Assembly: GCA_965225735.1 (NCBI GenBank)
Contig: CBDDBN010000025.1
Span: 310,001-374,000 of the forward strand
Direction of reading: 5' to 3'
Origin: Denitrobaculum sp965225735
GTDB taxonomy: Bacteria > Pseudomonadota > Alphaproteobacteria > Kiloniellales > Kiloniellaceae
Length of the DNA stretch: 64,000 nt
Each line of letters opens with the position of its first letter. Position 1 is the stretch's first letter. Below the pieces are notes generated by a model that was not told where the DNA came from, did no database searches, and saw nothing but the letters and a program-made list of their open reading frames with translations. The position numbers and the translations under genes are program-made. Positions 26,340 to 34,941 of the stretch are shown piece by piece.

Positions 26340-27398
26340 TTAGGATGGAAACCAGTGCCGCGTGCGATTGGCCAGCGCGACCAAAGACAGCATGACCGGA
26401 ACTTCCACGAGGACGCCGACGACCGTGGCCAGAGCCGCGCCGGAACCCAGACCAAAGAGACTGATCGCTACTGCGACCGCGAGTTCGAAAAAATTCGATG
26501 TACCGATCAGGGCGCAGGGCGCGGCGACGTTAAAAGGAATCCGCCAGGCCCAGGCAGCGCCATAGGCAATCACAAAGATGCCGTAGGTTTGCAGCAGCAG
26601 CGGCACGGCGATCAGCGCGATCACCAAAGGCCGGTCGAGGATCACCTGCCCCTGGAAACCGAACAGCAGCACGACCGTCGCCAGCAGACCGATCACCGAA
26701 TAGGGTTTCACCTTGGCCTTGAAGTCTTCCACCGCCGCTTCGCCGCCACGCTGGATCAGGCGCCGACGTGTCTCGTAGCCGGCCGCCAACGGAATCGCGA
26801 CATAAAGCCCGACTGAAAGTAGCAGGGTTTCCCAGGGCACCGGGATATCTGTCACGCCGAGCAGCAAGGCCACGATGGGCGCAAAAGCGAAGATCATCAC
26901 CACATCGTTCACGCTGACCTGTACCAGCGTGTAGGTCGGATCGCCCTTGGTCAGCTGCGACCAGACGAAGACCATCGCCGTACAGGGCGCGGCACCGAGC
27001 AGGATGACACCCGCAAGATAAGCCTGGGCATCCTCCGGCGGGATCAAGCCGGCGAAGACGTACTCGAAAAACAGCACGCCCAGAGCGGCCATGGTGAAAG
27101 GCTTGATCAGCCAATTGACCGCCAGGGTCACCACCAAGCCCTTGGGCCGGTCGCCGATCTGCGCCAGGGCACCGAAGTCGACCCCCACCATCATGGGATA
27201 GACCATGGCCCAGATCAGAACCGCGATAACCAGATTGACCTTGGCGATTTCAGCCGACGCCAAAAGTTCGAAGGCGCCAGGCACAAGGGAGCCGAGCAGC
27301 AGACCGGCCAGGATCGCCAAGGCGACCCAAGCGGTGAGCCATTTTTCGAAAAATCCGATGCCGCCCGTGTCCGAAGCCGTAGTCTCGAGACTAGACAT
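26340..27398 (-). CDS. acr3: Acr3-family arsenite efflux permease
   Basis: The 352-residue, ten-helix arsenite exporter carries the conserved cysteine required for As(III) transport, in LLGAAPCTAMVFVWSQL (~123-139). Other markers are YPMMVGVDFGALAQIGDRPK and NFFELAVAVAISLFGLGSGA. ATG 27398 overlaps the stop of the upstream arsRC gene (ATGTCTAG), so the long in-frame extension to 27593 is not used. It pumps out arsenite produced by the ArsC domain. Confidence 0.93.
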   Translation of the reverse strand: MSSLETTASDTGGIGFFEKWLTAWVALAILAGLLLGSLVPGAFELLASAEIAKVNLVIAVLIWAMVYPMMVGVDFGALAQIGDRPKGLVVTLAVNWLIKPFTMAALGVLFFEYVFAGLIPPEDAQAYLAGVILLGAAPCTAMVFVWSQLTKGDPTYTLVQVSVNDVVMIFAFAPIVALLLGVTDIPVPWETLLLSVGLYVAIPLAAGYETRRRLIQRGGEAAVEDFKAKVKPYSVIGLLATVVLLFGFQGQVILDRPLVIALIAVPLLLQTYGIFVIAYGAAWAWRIPFNVAAPCALIGTSNFFELAVAVAISLFGLGSGAALATVVGVLVEVPVMLSLVALANRTRHWFPS

Positions 27399-28269
27399 CA
27401 ACGCCCGTTCCCGCGGGCGCAGGCGCGTCCGACTGCGCAATATCGTCCAGACTCTTTTGAAGAGAAATGCTATCGAGCGACGCGATCGGCAGCTCGACGA
27501 AAGCGACCATACGATGGTGCAATTGACGGAACGCTTCACGGAACGCGAGCGCTTTTTCACCGTCTGTGCCCTCGGTCTTGACCGGATCCTCAACCCCCCA
27601 ATGCGCGGTCACCGGTAAACCCGCCCAAGGCGGACAGTCTTCGTTCGCCGCGTGGTCGCAGACCGTAAAGACGAAGTCGAACTGCGGTGCATCGTCATTC
27701 TGGAACTCAAGAATGTTTTTGGCGCGCAGGCCGCTGGTGTCGTAGTCGAGCTGGTTGAGTAGATCGATGGCATAAGGATTGAGAGAGGAAAAAGGACGGG
27801 TTCCGGCCGAATAGGCCTGGAACTTCCCCTGCCCCTCCTTATTGAGAATGGATTCGGCAAAGATCGAGCGCGCCGAGTTTCCGGTACAGATGAAAAGGAC
27901 ATTGAAGATACGCTCTGCCATATCGTCAGTTTCCTGATTGAGTCGTTGAAGAGAGTGCGCCGCAAGCGGCTCACAAAGTTCGGGGTGCCCCCGGCAGCAG
28001 TCCGCGACCAGAAACTGCACCAGCGCGCCGATCCGTTCGAGATTGACGCGATAGTAGATCGAGCGTCCATCCCGTTCGGATGTGACGAGACCGGCACGCG
28101 ACAGCGTCGCCAGATAGACCGACAGGGTATTCTGCTTGAGACCGAGCGGACCCATGATTTCGCTAGGCCGCACCGCACCGGGCGCCCGCCTGGCAAGCAG
28201 GCGAAACACGGCAAGACGGCCCGGATGGCCAAGCGCGGTCAGCGCATCGGTTTCCAGTTTGAAGCTCAT
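27391..28269 (-). CDS. ArsR-ArsC fusion: arsenic-responsive repressor and arsenate reductase
   Basis: One 292-residue chain holds two functions. Residues 1-108 are an ArsR winged HTH (LGLKQNTLSVYLATLSRAGL) ending in the As(III)-binding set C91, C92, C99 (DCCRGHPELC), as in the Acidithiobacillus-type ArsR. Residues ~118-270 are a low-molecular-weight phosphatase-like ArsC: P-loop CTGNSAR (128-134), the resolving pair in TVCDHAANEDCP, and HWGVEDPV, typical of thioredoxin-linked enzymes. The fusion would link arsenate reduction and arsenite sensing in one protein. It is the first gene of arsRC-acr3-gapdh-arsJ. Confidence 0.93.
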   Translation of the reverse strand: MSFKLETDALTALGHPGRLAVFRLLARRAPGAVRPSEIMGPLGLKQNTLSVYLATLSRAGLVTSERDGRSIYYRVNLERIGALVQFLVADCCRGHPELCEPLAAHSLQRLNQETDDMAERIFNVLFICTGNSARSIFAESILNKEGQGKFQAYSAGTRPFSSLNPYAIDLLNQLDYDTSGLRAKNILEFQNDDAPQFDFVFTVCDHAANEDCPPWAGLPVTAHWGVEDPVKTEGTDGEKALAFREAFRQLHHRMVAFVELPIASLDSISLQKSLDDIAQSDAPAPAGTGVDV

Positions 28270-28279
28270 ACTTCAATAT

Positions 28280-28295
28280 ATCATGTTTTCTTGAT
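28280..28295. promoter_or_regulatory. Candidate ArsR operator
   Basis: ATCATG-TTTT-CTTGAT (28280-28295) is a near-perfect dyad 11 bases upstream of the arsRC start, flanked by CTTCAA and TTGAAG as outer inverted arms (28271-28276 and about 28305-28310). AT-rich dyads ending in TTGAT are usual for ArsR repressors. Inference. Confidence 0.45.
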
Positions 28296-28369
28296 TTATA
28301 AAGCTTGAAGTTACCCTACCTCCCGGCATACGGCCCCTTTTTTCACCCTCCTTTCGCGATGAACAGGTC

Positions 28370-28396
28370 TTGACGAATTATCGATCTTTATATAAC
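28370..28396 (+). promoter_or_regulatory. Sigma-70-like promoter of the arsR2-AHSA1 pair
   Basis: TTGACG (28370-28375) and TATAAC (28391-28396) with 15 bases between, or TAACTA at 17. Transcription would begin near 28403, at the ATG (28406), and there is no ribosome site in front of that ATG, so the mRNA may be leaderless. Confidence 0.4.
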
Positions 28397-28405
28397 TACT
28401 TTGTT

Positions 28406-28774
28406 ATGGAACAATTTGGTTATAAAGAGAGTCCCCAAAACCTGGACGCGATCTTCGCAGCGTTGGCCGACCCGACGCGCCGGGCAATTCTCTCGCGTCT
28501 GGCAAGCGGAGAAGCCTCCGTGAACGAACTCGCAGCACCGTTCCGGATGAGCCAACCCGCCGTCTCGAAGCACCTGAAGGTTCTAGAGCGTGCAGGACTC
28601 ATCGAGCGTCAAATTGACAGGCAGCGGCGGCCAGCGCGGCTGAAGGCGGAGCCGATGGCGGCAGCCGTCAGCTGGCTGGAAGACTTCAAACAGTTCTGGT
28701 CCTCGAGTTTCGATCAGCTTGACGATCTCTTGAATGAACTAAAACAATCCGAAAAAAGGAAAAAACCGGAATGA
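28406..28774 (+). CDS. ArsR-family (SmtB-like) HTH regulator
   Basis: The 122-residue winged-HTH regulator has FAALADPTRRAILSRLASGE, MSQPAVSKHLKVLERAGLIE and a Q/R-rich wing. There are no cysteines for metal sensing, so it belongs to the non-metal ArsR subgroup that usually sits with AHSA1 proteins. It overlaps the AHSA1 gene by four bases. TTG 28370 would extend it, but overlaps the promoter; ATG 28406 is preferred. It probably represses its own two-gene operon. Confidence 0.85.
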   Translation: MEQFGYKESPQNLDAIFAALADPTRRAILSRLASGEASVNELAAPFRMSQPAVSKHLKVLERAGLIERQIDRQRRPARLKAEPMAAAVSWLEDFKQFWSSSFDQLDDLLNELKQSEKRKKPE

Positions 28775-29265
28775 GCGATTTGCCGACCTACGTGCTGGAA
28801 CGAACATTCGATGCGCCGCGCGAACTGGTTTGGAAGACCTGGACCGATCCGGATCTGCTGACCCGCTGGTACGGGCCACGCGTAGAGACAATCGTCCACC
28901 AACTTGAGGTAAAGCCCGGCGGCCTTTGGCTAGGCGAAATGCGCTGGGACGGCAACTCGCACTACCAACGTGTCGAGTACACTGAGGTTTTGCCGCCGGA
29001 ACGCCTGGTCTGGCTTCACTCGGTTTCCGACGCGGACTGGAACATCATCGCCAACCCCATGATGCCGGACTGGCCAAGGGTCTTGCTAACGACTGTCACC
29101 TTCGAAGAGGACGGCGACCAGACCCAACTGCGCCTAACCTGGGTTCCCCATGAAGCCAGCGATGCCGAGATCGCCTGCTTCGCCGGCGCTATGGATGGCA
29201 TGGGTAAAGGCTGGGGCGCCGGTATGGATCTTCTGGCGGAACTGCTCGCCGAACTGAAGGCGTAA
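28771..29265 (+). CDS. AHSA1/SRPBCC-domain protein
   Basis: The 164-residue START-like domain protein has the family start YVLERTFDAPRELVWKTWTD and DLLTRWYGP, and LVWLHSVSDADWN and TTVTFEEDGDQTQLRLTW in the core. Such proteins bind hydrophobic ligands in a deep pocket; the ligand is unknown. Translationally coupled to the ArsR-type regulator, a common pair in proteobacteria. Confidence 0.88.
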   Translation: MSDLPTYVLERTFDAPRELVWKTWTDPDLLTRWYGPRVETIVHQLEVKPGGLWLGEMRWDGNSHYQRVEYTEVLPPERLVWLHSVSDADWNIIANPMMPDWPRVLLTTVTFEEDGDQTQLRLTWVPHEASDAEIACFAGAMDGMGKGWGAGMDLLAELLAELKA

Positions 29266-29306
29266 ACGGGCGCAAGAACAGCAGACCTTCGCTTACATCG
29301 CAGTTG

Positions 29307-30338
29307 TCATGTGACAAGGCCGCGCTGGTCGTCACGCCCCATTGCCACAAGCAGCGGCGCATCGTTCTGGCGCGCCTGAAAGGCTTCCTTACTGCCGAGG
29401 CCCTGCCAGTCCGCCAGGATCAGGGACTGCGCCACTGCGCCGCCAAGCGTGGCGCCTGGGCCGGTGACGATGAAGAGATCGGGCGCGAACTCGCGGGCGG
29501 CGATTTGGACCGCGCCGGTAAAATCGTAAGGCTCGGTCACCTGATGCCCCAGGGTGTAGTCCCAAAGCGCGCCGGTATCTGAGCTGTGCGGCCACCAGAT
29601 GGCGCCTCGCCCATCGATCAGAGGCACTTGGGGCTGCCGGAAGAGCGAGGCAGGTAAGGCTGCGCGGCCGCGTTCGGAAACCGGCTGCTGCAGATCTGTA
29701 TGAAAGGCCGCATGATTGGACAGGATCATGGGAAAGCGGTCTTGCACCGGTGGAACTCTGCTTTCGAAGGCCGCGAGCCCGGCCTCATTTCCCCCCAGCA
29801 CCAGCATGCCGCCCAGATCGATGGAAAGCGCCAGCTCGTGATCGGCACGGGAATCGATGTCCTCCACCAGCGCCAGCAATTCCGCCTTGCGTGCACTCTC
29901 CGGACGCCAGTCCTCGTTCAAGAAGGGATAGACGATCTGGCCGCCGATCAGGGCTTCCTGCATCAGGCTGCCCATGGTGTTGACCACCCGGAAACCATCC
30001 TCGTCCGATAGGGCCGCAGCGGCAGCGAGGGCGATGTACCAGCCCATGGAATTGCCGGTGACCGCCACAATCTCGATGTCGTCCGCGAGCGAGCGCGCAT
30101 CGGCCAGCGAACAGGCGTAGATCAACGGCGAAGCAATGTCGCCACGGCTGTGCGTCGCCAGCGAGAAGCGCGCCGCCCCATCCAGTTCAGACAGGCTTGG
30201 CTGACCCTGTGCCGTTCTGATGCCGTCGAAGGCAGTCATCATGTCGGCCTTGTCCGCATGGTGGCGTGTCAGGTACCCCAATTCGGTCTTATTATAGGTG
30301 CCCCGCCCCGGACAGATGAGAACCGCCCGCCGGGTCAT
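29307..30338 (-). CDS. FabD-like acyltransferase
   Basis: The 343-residue protein resembles malonyl-CoA:ACP transacylase in layout: an early LICPGRGTYNK block, the nucleophile elbow GNSMG (S97, normally GHSLG) and a later conserved-histidine region SNHAAFHTD (~205). It overlaps the fused E1 gene by ATGA, so the two are made together. No acyl carrier protein or ketosynthase is nearby. It may transfer an acyl group made by the E1 partner, but substrate and acceptor are unknown. The frame to 30521 is inside the E1 gene and not used. Confidence 0.7.
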   Translation of the reverse strand: MTRRAVLICPGRGTYNKTELGYLTRHHADKADMMTAFDGIRTAQGQPSLSELDGAARFSLATHSRGDIASPLIYACSLADARSLADDIEIVAVTGNSMGWYIALAAAAALSDEDGFRVVNTMGSLMQEALIGGQIVYPFLNEDWRPESARKAELLALVEDIDSRADHELALSIDLGGMLVLGGNEAGLAAFESRVPPVQDRFPMILSNHAAFHTDLQQPVSERGRAALPASLFRQPQVPLIDGRGAIWWPHSSDTGALWDYTLGHQVTEPYDFTGAVQIAAREFAPDLFIVTGPGATLGGAVAQSLILADWQGLGSKEAFQARQNDAPLLVAMGRDDQRGLVT

Positions 30339-32524
30339 GCCTTGACCTCCATCAGCGCGCGTGCCGCGGCCACGATCCCGTCGCGTGACGGCAAGGTCGC
30401 GCCATAGGCGGGACCGGTGGCGATGAAACTGTCTTCCGCCGTGACGCGAGCTGTGGGAACGTCTCGGCGTTCCGCGAACAGCGCCATCAAGCCTTCGGCC
30501 TGTCCTCCCGTCCGGCGGCACTCATCGACGATCAGGATCCGGTCACAGTCCTCGGTCGCCGCCAGCAGCGCTTCCTCAGGCAACGGCGCGAGCCAGCGCA
30601 GATCGACGATGCGCAGGTCGATCCCGGCTTCCCGCAGAAGCGGTTCGGCCTGACGCGACAGAAGATGGCCGTTCCCGTAGGTGACGATTGCGAGATCCTT
30701 CCCCGCTCCGTGGATGCCCACTTCCCCCAGCGCGATCTTCTTGTCCGGCGCCGGATAGTGACACATCCAGGCGCCGTCTCCGGCCTCGTGGAGGTCGCGC
30801 ATGGGATAGAGCGCGATGGGCTCCAGGAAGACCACGACCCGCTGTTCCTCGCGCGCCAGACGGACGCATTCGCGCAGCATCTGCGCCGCATCCGCACCGT
30901 TGGAGGGACAGGCGATGATAACGCCGGGAATGTCCCGCAGCACCGCTATGGAATTGTCATTGTGGAAGTGTCCGCCGAAACCACGCTGGTAGCCAAGCCC
31001 GGCGATGCGCAGGACCATCGGGTTGGTGAACTGGCCAACCGAGAAGAATGGCAGGGTCGCTGCCTCCCCCCTGATCTGATCCTCGGCATTGTGCAGATAA
31101 GCCAGGAACTGGATCTCGGGCATCGGCAGGAAACCGTTCTGCGCGACACCGATGGCCAGCCCCAGGATCGATTGCTCGTCCAGCAGTGTATCGATCACAC
31201 GGTCTGGCCCAAAGCGTTGCTGCAGTTTCTGCGTCACGCCGTAGACACCGCCTTTGCGCCCCACGTCCTCGCCCATCGCCACGATCTCTCGGTGCTCCAG
31301 CATCAGATCGGTTAGCGCCCAGTTGATCAGGCGGGACATGGGTTGCGGCGCGTCCATTGCCTTGAGATCCACGCCGAAGGCTGCCGCACGGTCGTCCGCC
31401 GAAGGACCGTTGGTGGGCCGGCACTGCCGCTTCGGTGGAATCAGGCTGGCCGTGACATCCTCAGCGTTGCGCAGATGAGGGCGCGTCACGGCCTGTTCCG
31501 CGACGCGGCGCACGCGGCTACAGGTCTCTTCATAAATTTTCAGAGCGTCGGACGCGGCAAGAGCCCCTGCTTCTTCCAGCAAGCGCGCCGAATGCAGGAG
31601 CGGATCATTGCCTTCGTCAGCCTCCACCTCCGTTTTTGGCAAATAACTGGTGGCAACATCGGCGCCCGCGTGTCCGTAGAGACGGACTGTGCGCAGATGC
31701 AGGAAGGCGGGTTTGCGGCGCTGGCGCACAAAGGCCGCGGCTTTCGCCGTCACGCGCGCGGCCTCATAGATATCGAGACCGTCCGCGGTAAAATACTTCA
31801 GACCCGGCCGGTCGCGCATGGAAGCCTCGACCCAGCCGCGCGGGGTCTTGGTCGAGATGCCGATGCCGTTGTCTTCGCAAATCAGCAATAGCGGCAGAGG
31901 AACGCCCTGGAAGGAGGTCCAGCAGGCTGTGTTGAACGCGCCCTGCGCCGTGGAGTGGTTGACAGAGGCATCGCCGAAAGAGCAGACCGCGATGGCATCC
32001 TGCGCCAGCACCCGATGCTCAGGCGCGATCCGTCGCGCCAGACCGATGCTGTAGGCCGCGCCCACGGCCTTGGGCAGGTGACTGGCGATGGTCGAGGTCT
32101 GCGGCGGGATCATGAGGACCTTGGAGCCGAGCACCTTGTGCCGGCCGCCGCTGGTGGGATCTTCCGACGAACAGGCGAAGCTGAGCAGCATGTCCCAGGT
32201 CATGGACTGGCCCGGCACCTGATCGGCGCGCGCGATCTGAAAGGCCGCGTCGCGGTAATGCAGGAAGGCGATGTCGTCCGGCCGCAATGCCTGCGCCACG
32301 GCGGCCATGCCTTCGTGACCGCTGGAGCCGATGGTGTAGAAACCCTGCCCCGCTTTCTGCATGGCCCGGCTCGTGATGTCGAGCGCACGGCTCAGAACCT
32401 GGGCGCGGAAAACGGCGACGGCCTCGCTCGGCGTGAGGTTCCCACCGGGGCCGCGCCCTTGCGGAAAGTCGCGCGCCGCAACCCGGCGCAGAAAGTTATC
32501 GTGAACGATTTCGGCGCGGTCCAT
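30335..32524 (-). CDS. Fused E1 alpha-beta 2-oxoacid dehydrogenase
   Basis: A 729-residue thiamine diphosphate enzyme joins both E1 subunits. The alpha part (~1-350) has SSGHEGMAAVAQAL and the ThDP/Mg site FGDASVNHSTAQGAFNTA (~190-207) ending ICEDN. The beta part (~395-729) has AMGEDVGRKGGVYGVT, DTLLDEQSILGLAIGVAQNG and the transketolase C-terminal block VDLRWLAPLPEE. It resembles branched-chain 2-oxoacid E1. E2 and E3 genes are absent from the operon, while a FabD-like gene follows, which is unusual. It lies 33 bases after the aminotransferase gene, whose product could supply the 2-oxoacid. Confidence 0.88.
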   Translation of the reverse strand: MDRAEIVHDNFLRRVAARDFPQGRGPGGNLTPSEAVAVFRAQVLSRALDITSRAMQKAGQGFYTIGSSGHEGMAAVAQALRPDDIAFLHYRDAAFQIARADQVPGQSMTWDMLLSFACSSEDPTSGGRHKVLGSKVLMIPPQTSTIASHLPKAVGAAYSIGLARRIAPEHRVLAQDAIAVCSFGDASVNHSTAQGAFNTACWTSFQGVPLPLLLICEDNGIGISTKTPRGWVEASMRDRPGLKYFTADGLDIYEAARVTAKAAAFVRQRRKPAFLHLRTVRLYGHAGADVATSYLPKTEVEADEGNDPLLHSARLLEEAGALAASDALKIYEETCSRVRRVAEQAVTRPHLRNAEDVTASLIPPKRQCRPTNGPSADDRAAAFGVDLKAMDAPQPMSRLINWALTDLMLEHREIVAMGEDVGRKGGVYGVTQKLQQRFGPDRVIDTLLDEQSILGLAIGVAQNGFLPMPEIQFLAYLHNAEDQIRGEAATLPFFSVGQFTNPMVLRIAGLGYQRGFGGHFHNDNSIAVLRDIPGVIIACPSNGADAAQMLRECVRLAREEQRVVVFLEPIALYPMRDLHEAGDGAWMCHYPAPDKKIALGEVGIHGAGKDLAIVTYGNGHLLSRQAEPLLREAGIDLRIVDLRWLAPLPEEALLAATEDCDRILIVDECRRTGGQAEGLMALFAERRDVPTARVTAEDSFIATGPAYGATLPSRDGIVAAARALMEVKA

Positions 32525-32557
32525 GACGCATTCCTGAATGTATAACCCTTGGCTGCT

Positions 32558-33769
32558 TTACGACTGCAGAGCCGCGACCGCCCGCGTGATCCTCTGCAAA
32601 GCGTCCCGCAGAATTTCCTCCGCATAGGCATAGGACAGACGGAAGCTCCTGGGTCCGGAGAAAGCCCGTCCAGGAACGAGCGCCAACCCCTCCGTCTCCA
32701 ACAGATAGCGGCAGAAGTCGGCATCATCTTCGATCACTTGGCCATCCGGTGTCCGCATGCCGATCAAACCCGAACAATCGGGAAAGACATAGAACGCCCC
32801 CTCCGGCACAGGGCAATGGAGTTGCGGAATGGCATTCAAGGCGCTGACCACCAGATCGCGGCGGTGCTGGAACGACGCCTTGCGTTCCTCCAACAGAGAC
32901 TGGTCGCCAGAAAGTGCAGCCAAGGCCGCAGCCTGCGAAATCGAGGAAGCACCGGACGTGCTTTGACCCTGTATGACGGCCATGGCCTTGATAGCTTCAA
33001 CAGGCCCGATGGCCCAGCCGAGGCGCCAGCCGGTCATGGAATAGGCCTTGGAAACGCCGTTGATAACGACAGATCGATCCACCAAATCCGGCAGCGCGTC
33101 CCTGATCGAGGTAAAGGGCACGTAGGCGATGTGCTCGTAAATCTCGTCCGACACGACCCAGACATGCTCATGCTGCCGGAGCACGTCACCCAGAGCCTCG
33201 AGCTCCGCCCGGCTGTACATGGCGCCGCTCGGGTTAGAGGGCGAATTCAACAGCAGCCAGCGCGTCTTGGGCGTGATCGCCGCGGCCAACTGTTCGGGTA
33301 CGAGCTTGTAACCCTGATTAGGCCCGCAGACCAACTCGACCAGTTTACCCTGCGCACCCCCGATCATGTCACGATAGCTTGTCCAATAAGGTGTCGGACA
33401 GATCACCTCATCGCCCTCGTCCAGCGATGCAAAAAAGAGATTGAAGAGCGCCTGTTTTGCCCCGGTTGAAATGATGACGTTTTCAGCCGCAACGCCTGCG
33501 CCTTCAGCAACCTTCGCCCGTAACGCCGGCGTTCCTGCCGTCGGCGGATAGCGGGTCTCACCCGCCGCCATCGCCGCTGTGGCCGCAGCACAGACATGCT
33601 CGGGCGTGGGGAAGTCGGGCTCGCCTGTGCCAAGCGAAATAACGTCCCTGCCGGCTGCGCGCATCCGCGCCGCAGCTTCCGAAACCTGAACGATCTCCGA
33701 CATCTCGGCGGAGGCAATGCGTTGCGCGCGCCGGAAACCAGCGCGTTCTGTCGTGACGATGCTATCCAT
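32558..33769 (-). CDS. PLP-dependent class I aminotransferase (aspartate aminotransferase type)
   Basis: The 403-residue fold-type I aminotransferase has SLGTGEPDFPTPEHV, LLNSPSNPSGAMYSRAEL, VVSDEIYEHIAY and the PLP lysine in VINGVSKAYSMTGWRLGW (~235). It is of AspC/AatA type; the substrate in this operon is not known. ATG 33769 overlaps the preceding gene's stop (ATGGATAG), so this start is preferred over 33802. Its product, a 2-oxoacid, may feed the downstream E1. Confidence 0.92.
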   Translation of the reverse strand: MDSIVTTERAGFRRAQRIASAEMSEIVQVSEAAARMRAAGRDVISLGTGEPDFPTPEHVCAAATAAMAAGETRYPPTAGTPALRAKVAEGAGVAAENVIISTGAKQALFNLFFASLDEGDEVICPTPYWTSYRDMIGGAQGKLVELVCGPNQGYKLVPEQLAAAITPKTRWLLLNSPSNPSGAMYSRAELEALGDVLRQHEHVWVVSDEIYEHIAYVPFTSIRDALPDLVDRSVVINGVSKAYSMTGWRLGWAIGPVEAIKAMAVIQGQSTSGASSISQAAALAALSGDQSLLEERKASFQHRRDLVVSALNAIPQLHCPVPEGAFYVFPDCSGLIGMRTPDGQVIEDDADFCRYLLETEGLALVPGRAFSGPRSFRLSYAYAEEILRDALQRITRAVAALQS

Positions 33770-34826
33770 TGTTCGCGTATGCCGATCCTGTTTTGGTTGC
33801 AAGGAATGCCGAAAGCGGCACGTTTTCCTGTTTCAGGAAACCGGAATTCGGCAGCGCGCCGTCCCGGACCATCTCGATGATCGCGACGACCGAGGAAGCT
33901 GTGGTCCAGGCAATGGCCGTGCGCTGGCGGCCGGCCAGTTCGATCGGCTTGTAGCCGCGCACGAACTCATGGCGGGCCAGCTTGTCGTCCTTCGTCCCTT
34001 CCGCCGCGACATGGATATAGACGATATCCTCATCCACCGGCGGCTTGGCATGCACAAGGATCTCGCCGGCTTCTTTGCGGCGCTCGCGCATCAGCAGCTC
34101 GTGGAAAAAGAAGTTCATCAGCTTCACATGACCGGGATAACGCATGGTCTTGTAATCGATGTTGGGCACGCGCCCCAGGTAAGTCTCGCACATGGTGCCG
34201 AGGCCGCCCGAGGTGGTGAAGGCTTCAAGCTCCGTGCCCTGGATATAGAGCTTTTCGATCCATTCCATGGGGGAGACCCATTTGATCTCACCGTCTTCCA
34301 GAACTTCGCAGTCGTTCAGGTATTCGTTCACCACACCCTCGGGCGACCAGTTGAAGGAGTATCCCATCAGGCCGGTCGGGTTCTGTGGCAGCGCGCCGAC
34401 GCGCATCCGGCAGGAGCGGCAGTCGTCGAACTGGGAAATCAGATCGGCGCCGACAATGCCGACGAAGCCCGGCGCCAGACCGCATTGCGGCGCCATCAGT
34501 CCCTTGGAGGTGGCGGACATCTCGATGATCGCCTTGGTGGTGGGCACATCCTCGGTCAGATCGAAGTAATGAATACCGGCAGCGTGGGCCAACTCGGCGA
34601 CCGCCGTATTCAGGTGATAGGGCAAACAGGAGAGGACTGCATCGACCTTTGCCAGTTCCGGCGCGAGCGCCTCTGCGGAACTGATGTCCAGGGCTTTGAC
34701 GTCAAAAGGAAAGGATTTGTCCGGGGCCCTCATATCGAAGCCAGTCACCTGGAAACCGGAACCGGCCAGCAACTCCGCCGCTAACGCGCCGACTTTGCCC
34801 AACCCCAACACCGCAACGCTCTGCAT
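33762..34826 (-). CDS. Saccharopine dehydrogenase-family protein (lysine-6-dehydrogenase-like)
   Basis: The 354-residue NAD(P)-dependent enzyme has a Rossmann start VAVLGLGKVGALAAELLAGS and the family blocks DAVLSCLPYHLNTAVAELA, QCGLAPGFVGIVGADLI and YKTMRYPGHVKLMNFF. It is nearer to the short lysine dehydrogenases than to the carboxynorspermidine enzymes, but the substrate is inference. ATG 34826 has AGGAGG ten bases upstream; a GTG at 34832 is four bases from it. First gene of a four-gene operon and divergent from a LysR gene. Confidence 0.8.
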   Translation of the reverse strand: MQSVAVLGLGKVGALAAELLAGSGFQVTGFDMRAPDKSFPFDVKALDISSAEALAPELAKVDAVLSCLPYHLNTAVAELAHAAGIHYFDLTEDVPTTKAIIEMSATSKGLMAPQCGLAPGFVGIVGADLISQFDDCRSCRMRVGALPQNPTGLMGYSFNWSPEGVVNEYLNDCEVLEDGEIKWVSPMEWIEKLYIQGTELEAFTTSGGLGTMCETYLGRVPNIDYKTMRYPGHVKLMNFFFHELLMRERRKEAGEILVHAKPPVDEDIVYIHVAAEGTKDDKLARHEFVRGYKPIELAGRQRTAIAWTTASSVVAIIEMVRDGALPNSGFLKQENVPLSAFLATKTGSAYANNG

Positions 34827-34941
34827 CTGCACTCCGCCTCCTAGGAATTTCCGCCATCTTACCGCTTTTAATAGGCAGAAAAACTCACTATTAACTCACC
34901 AAAAGATGCATAAATGTAATGAATAGCGATCAGACATCGGC

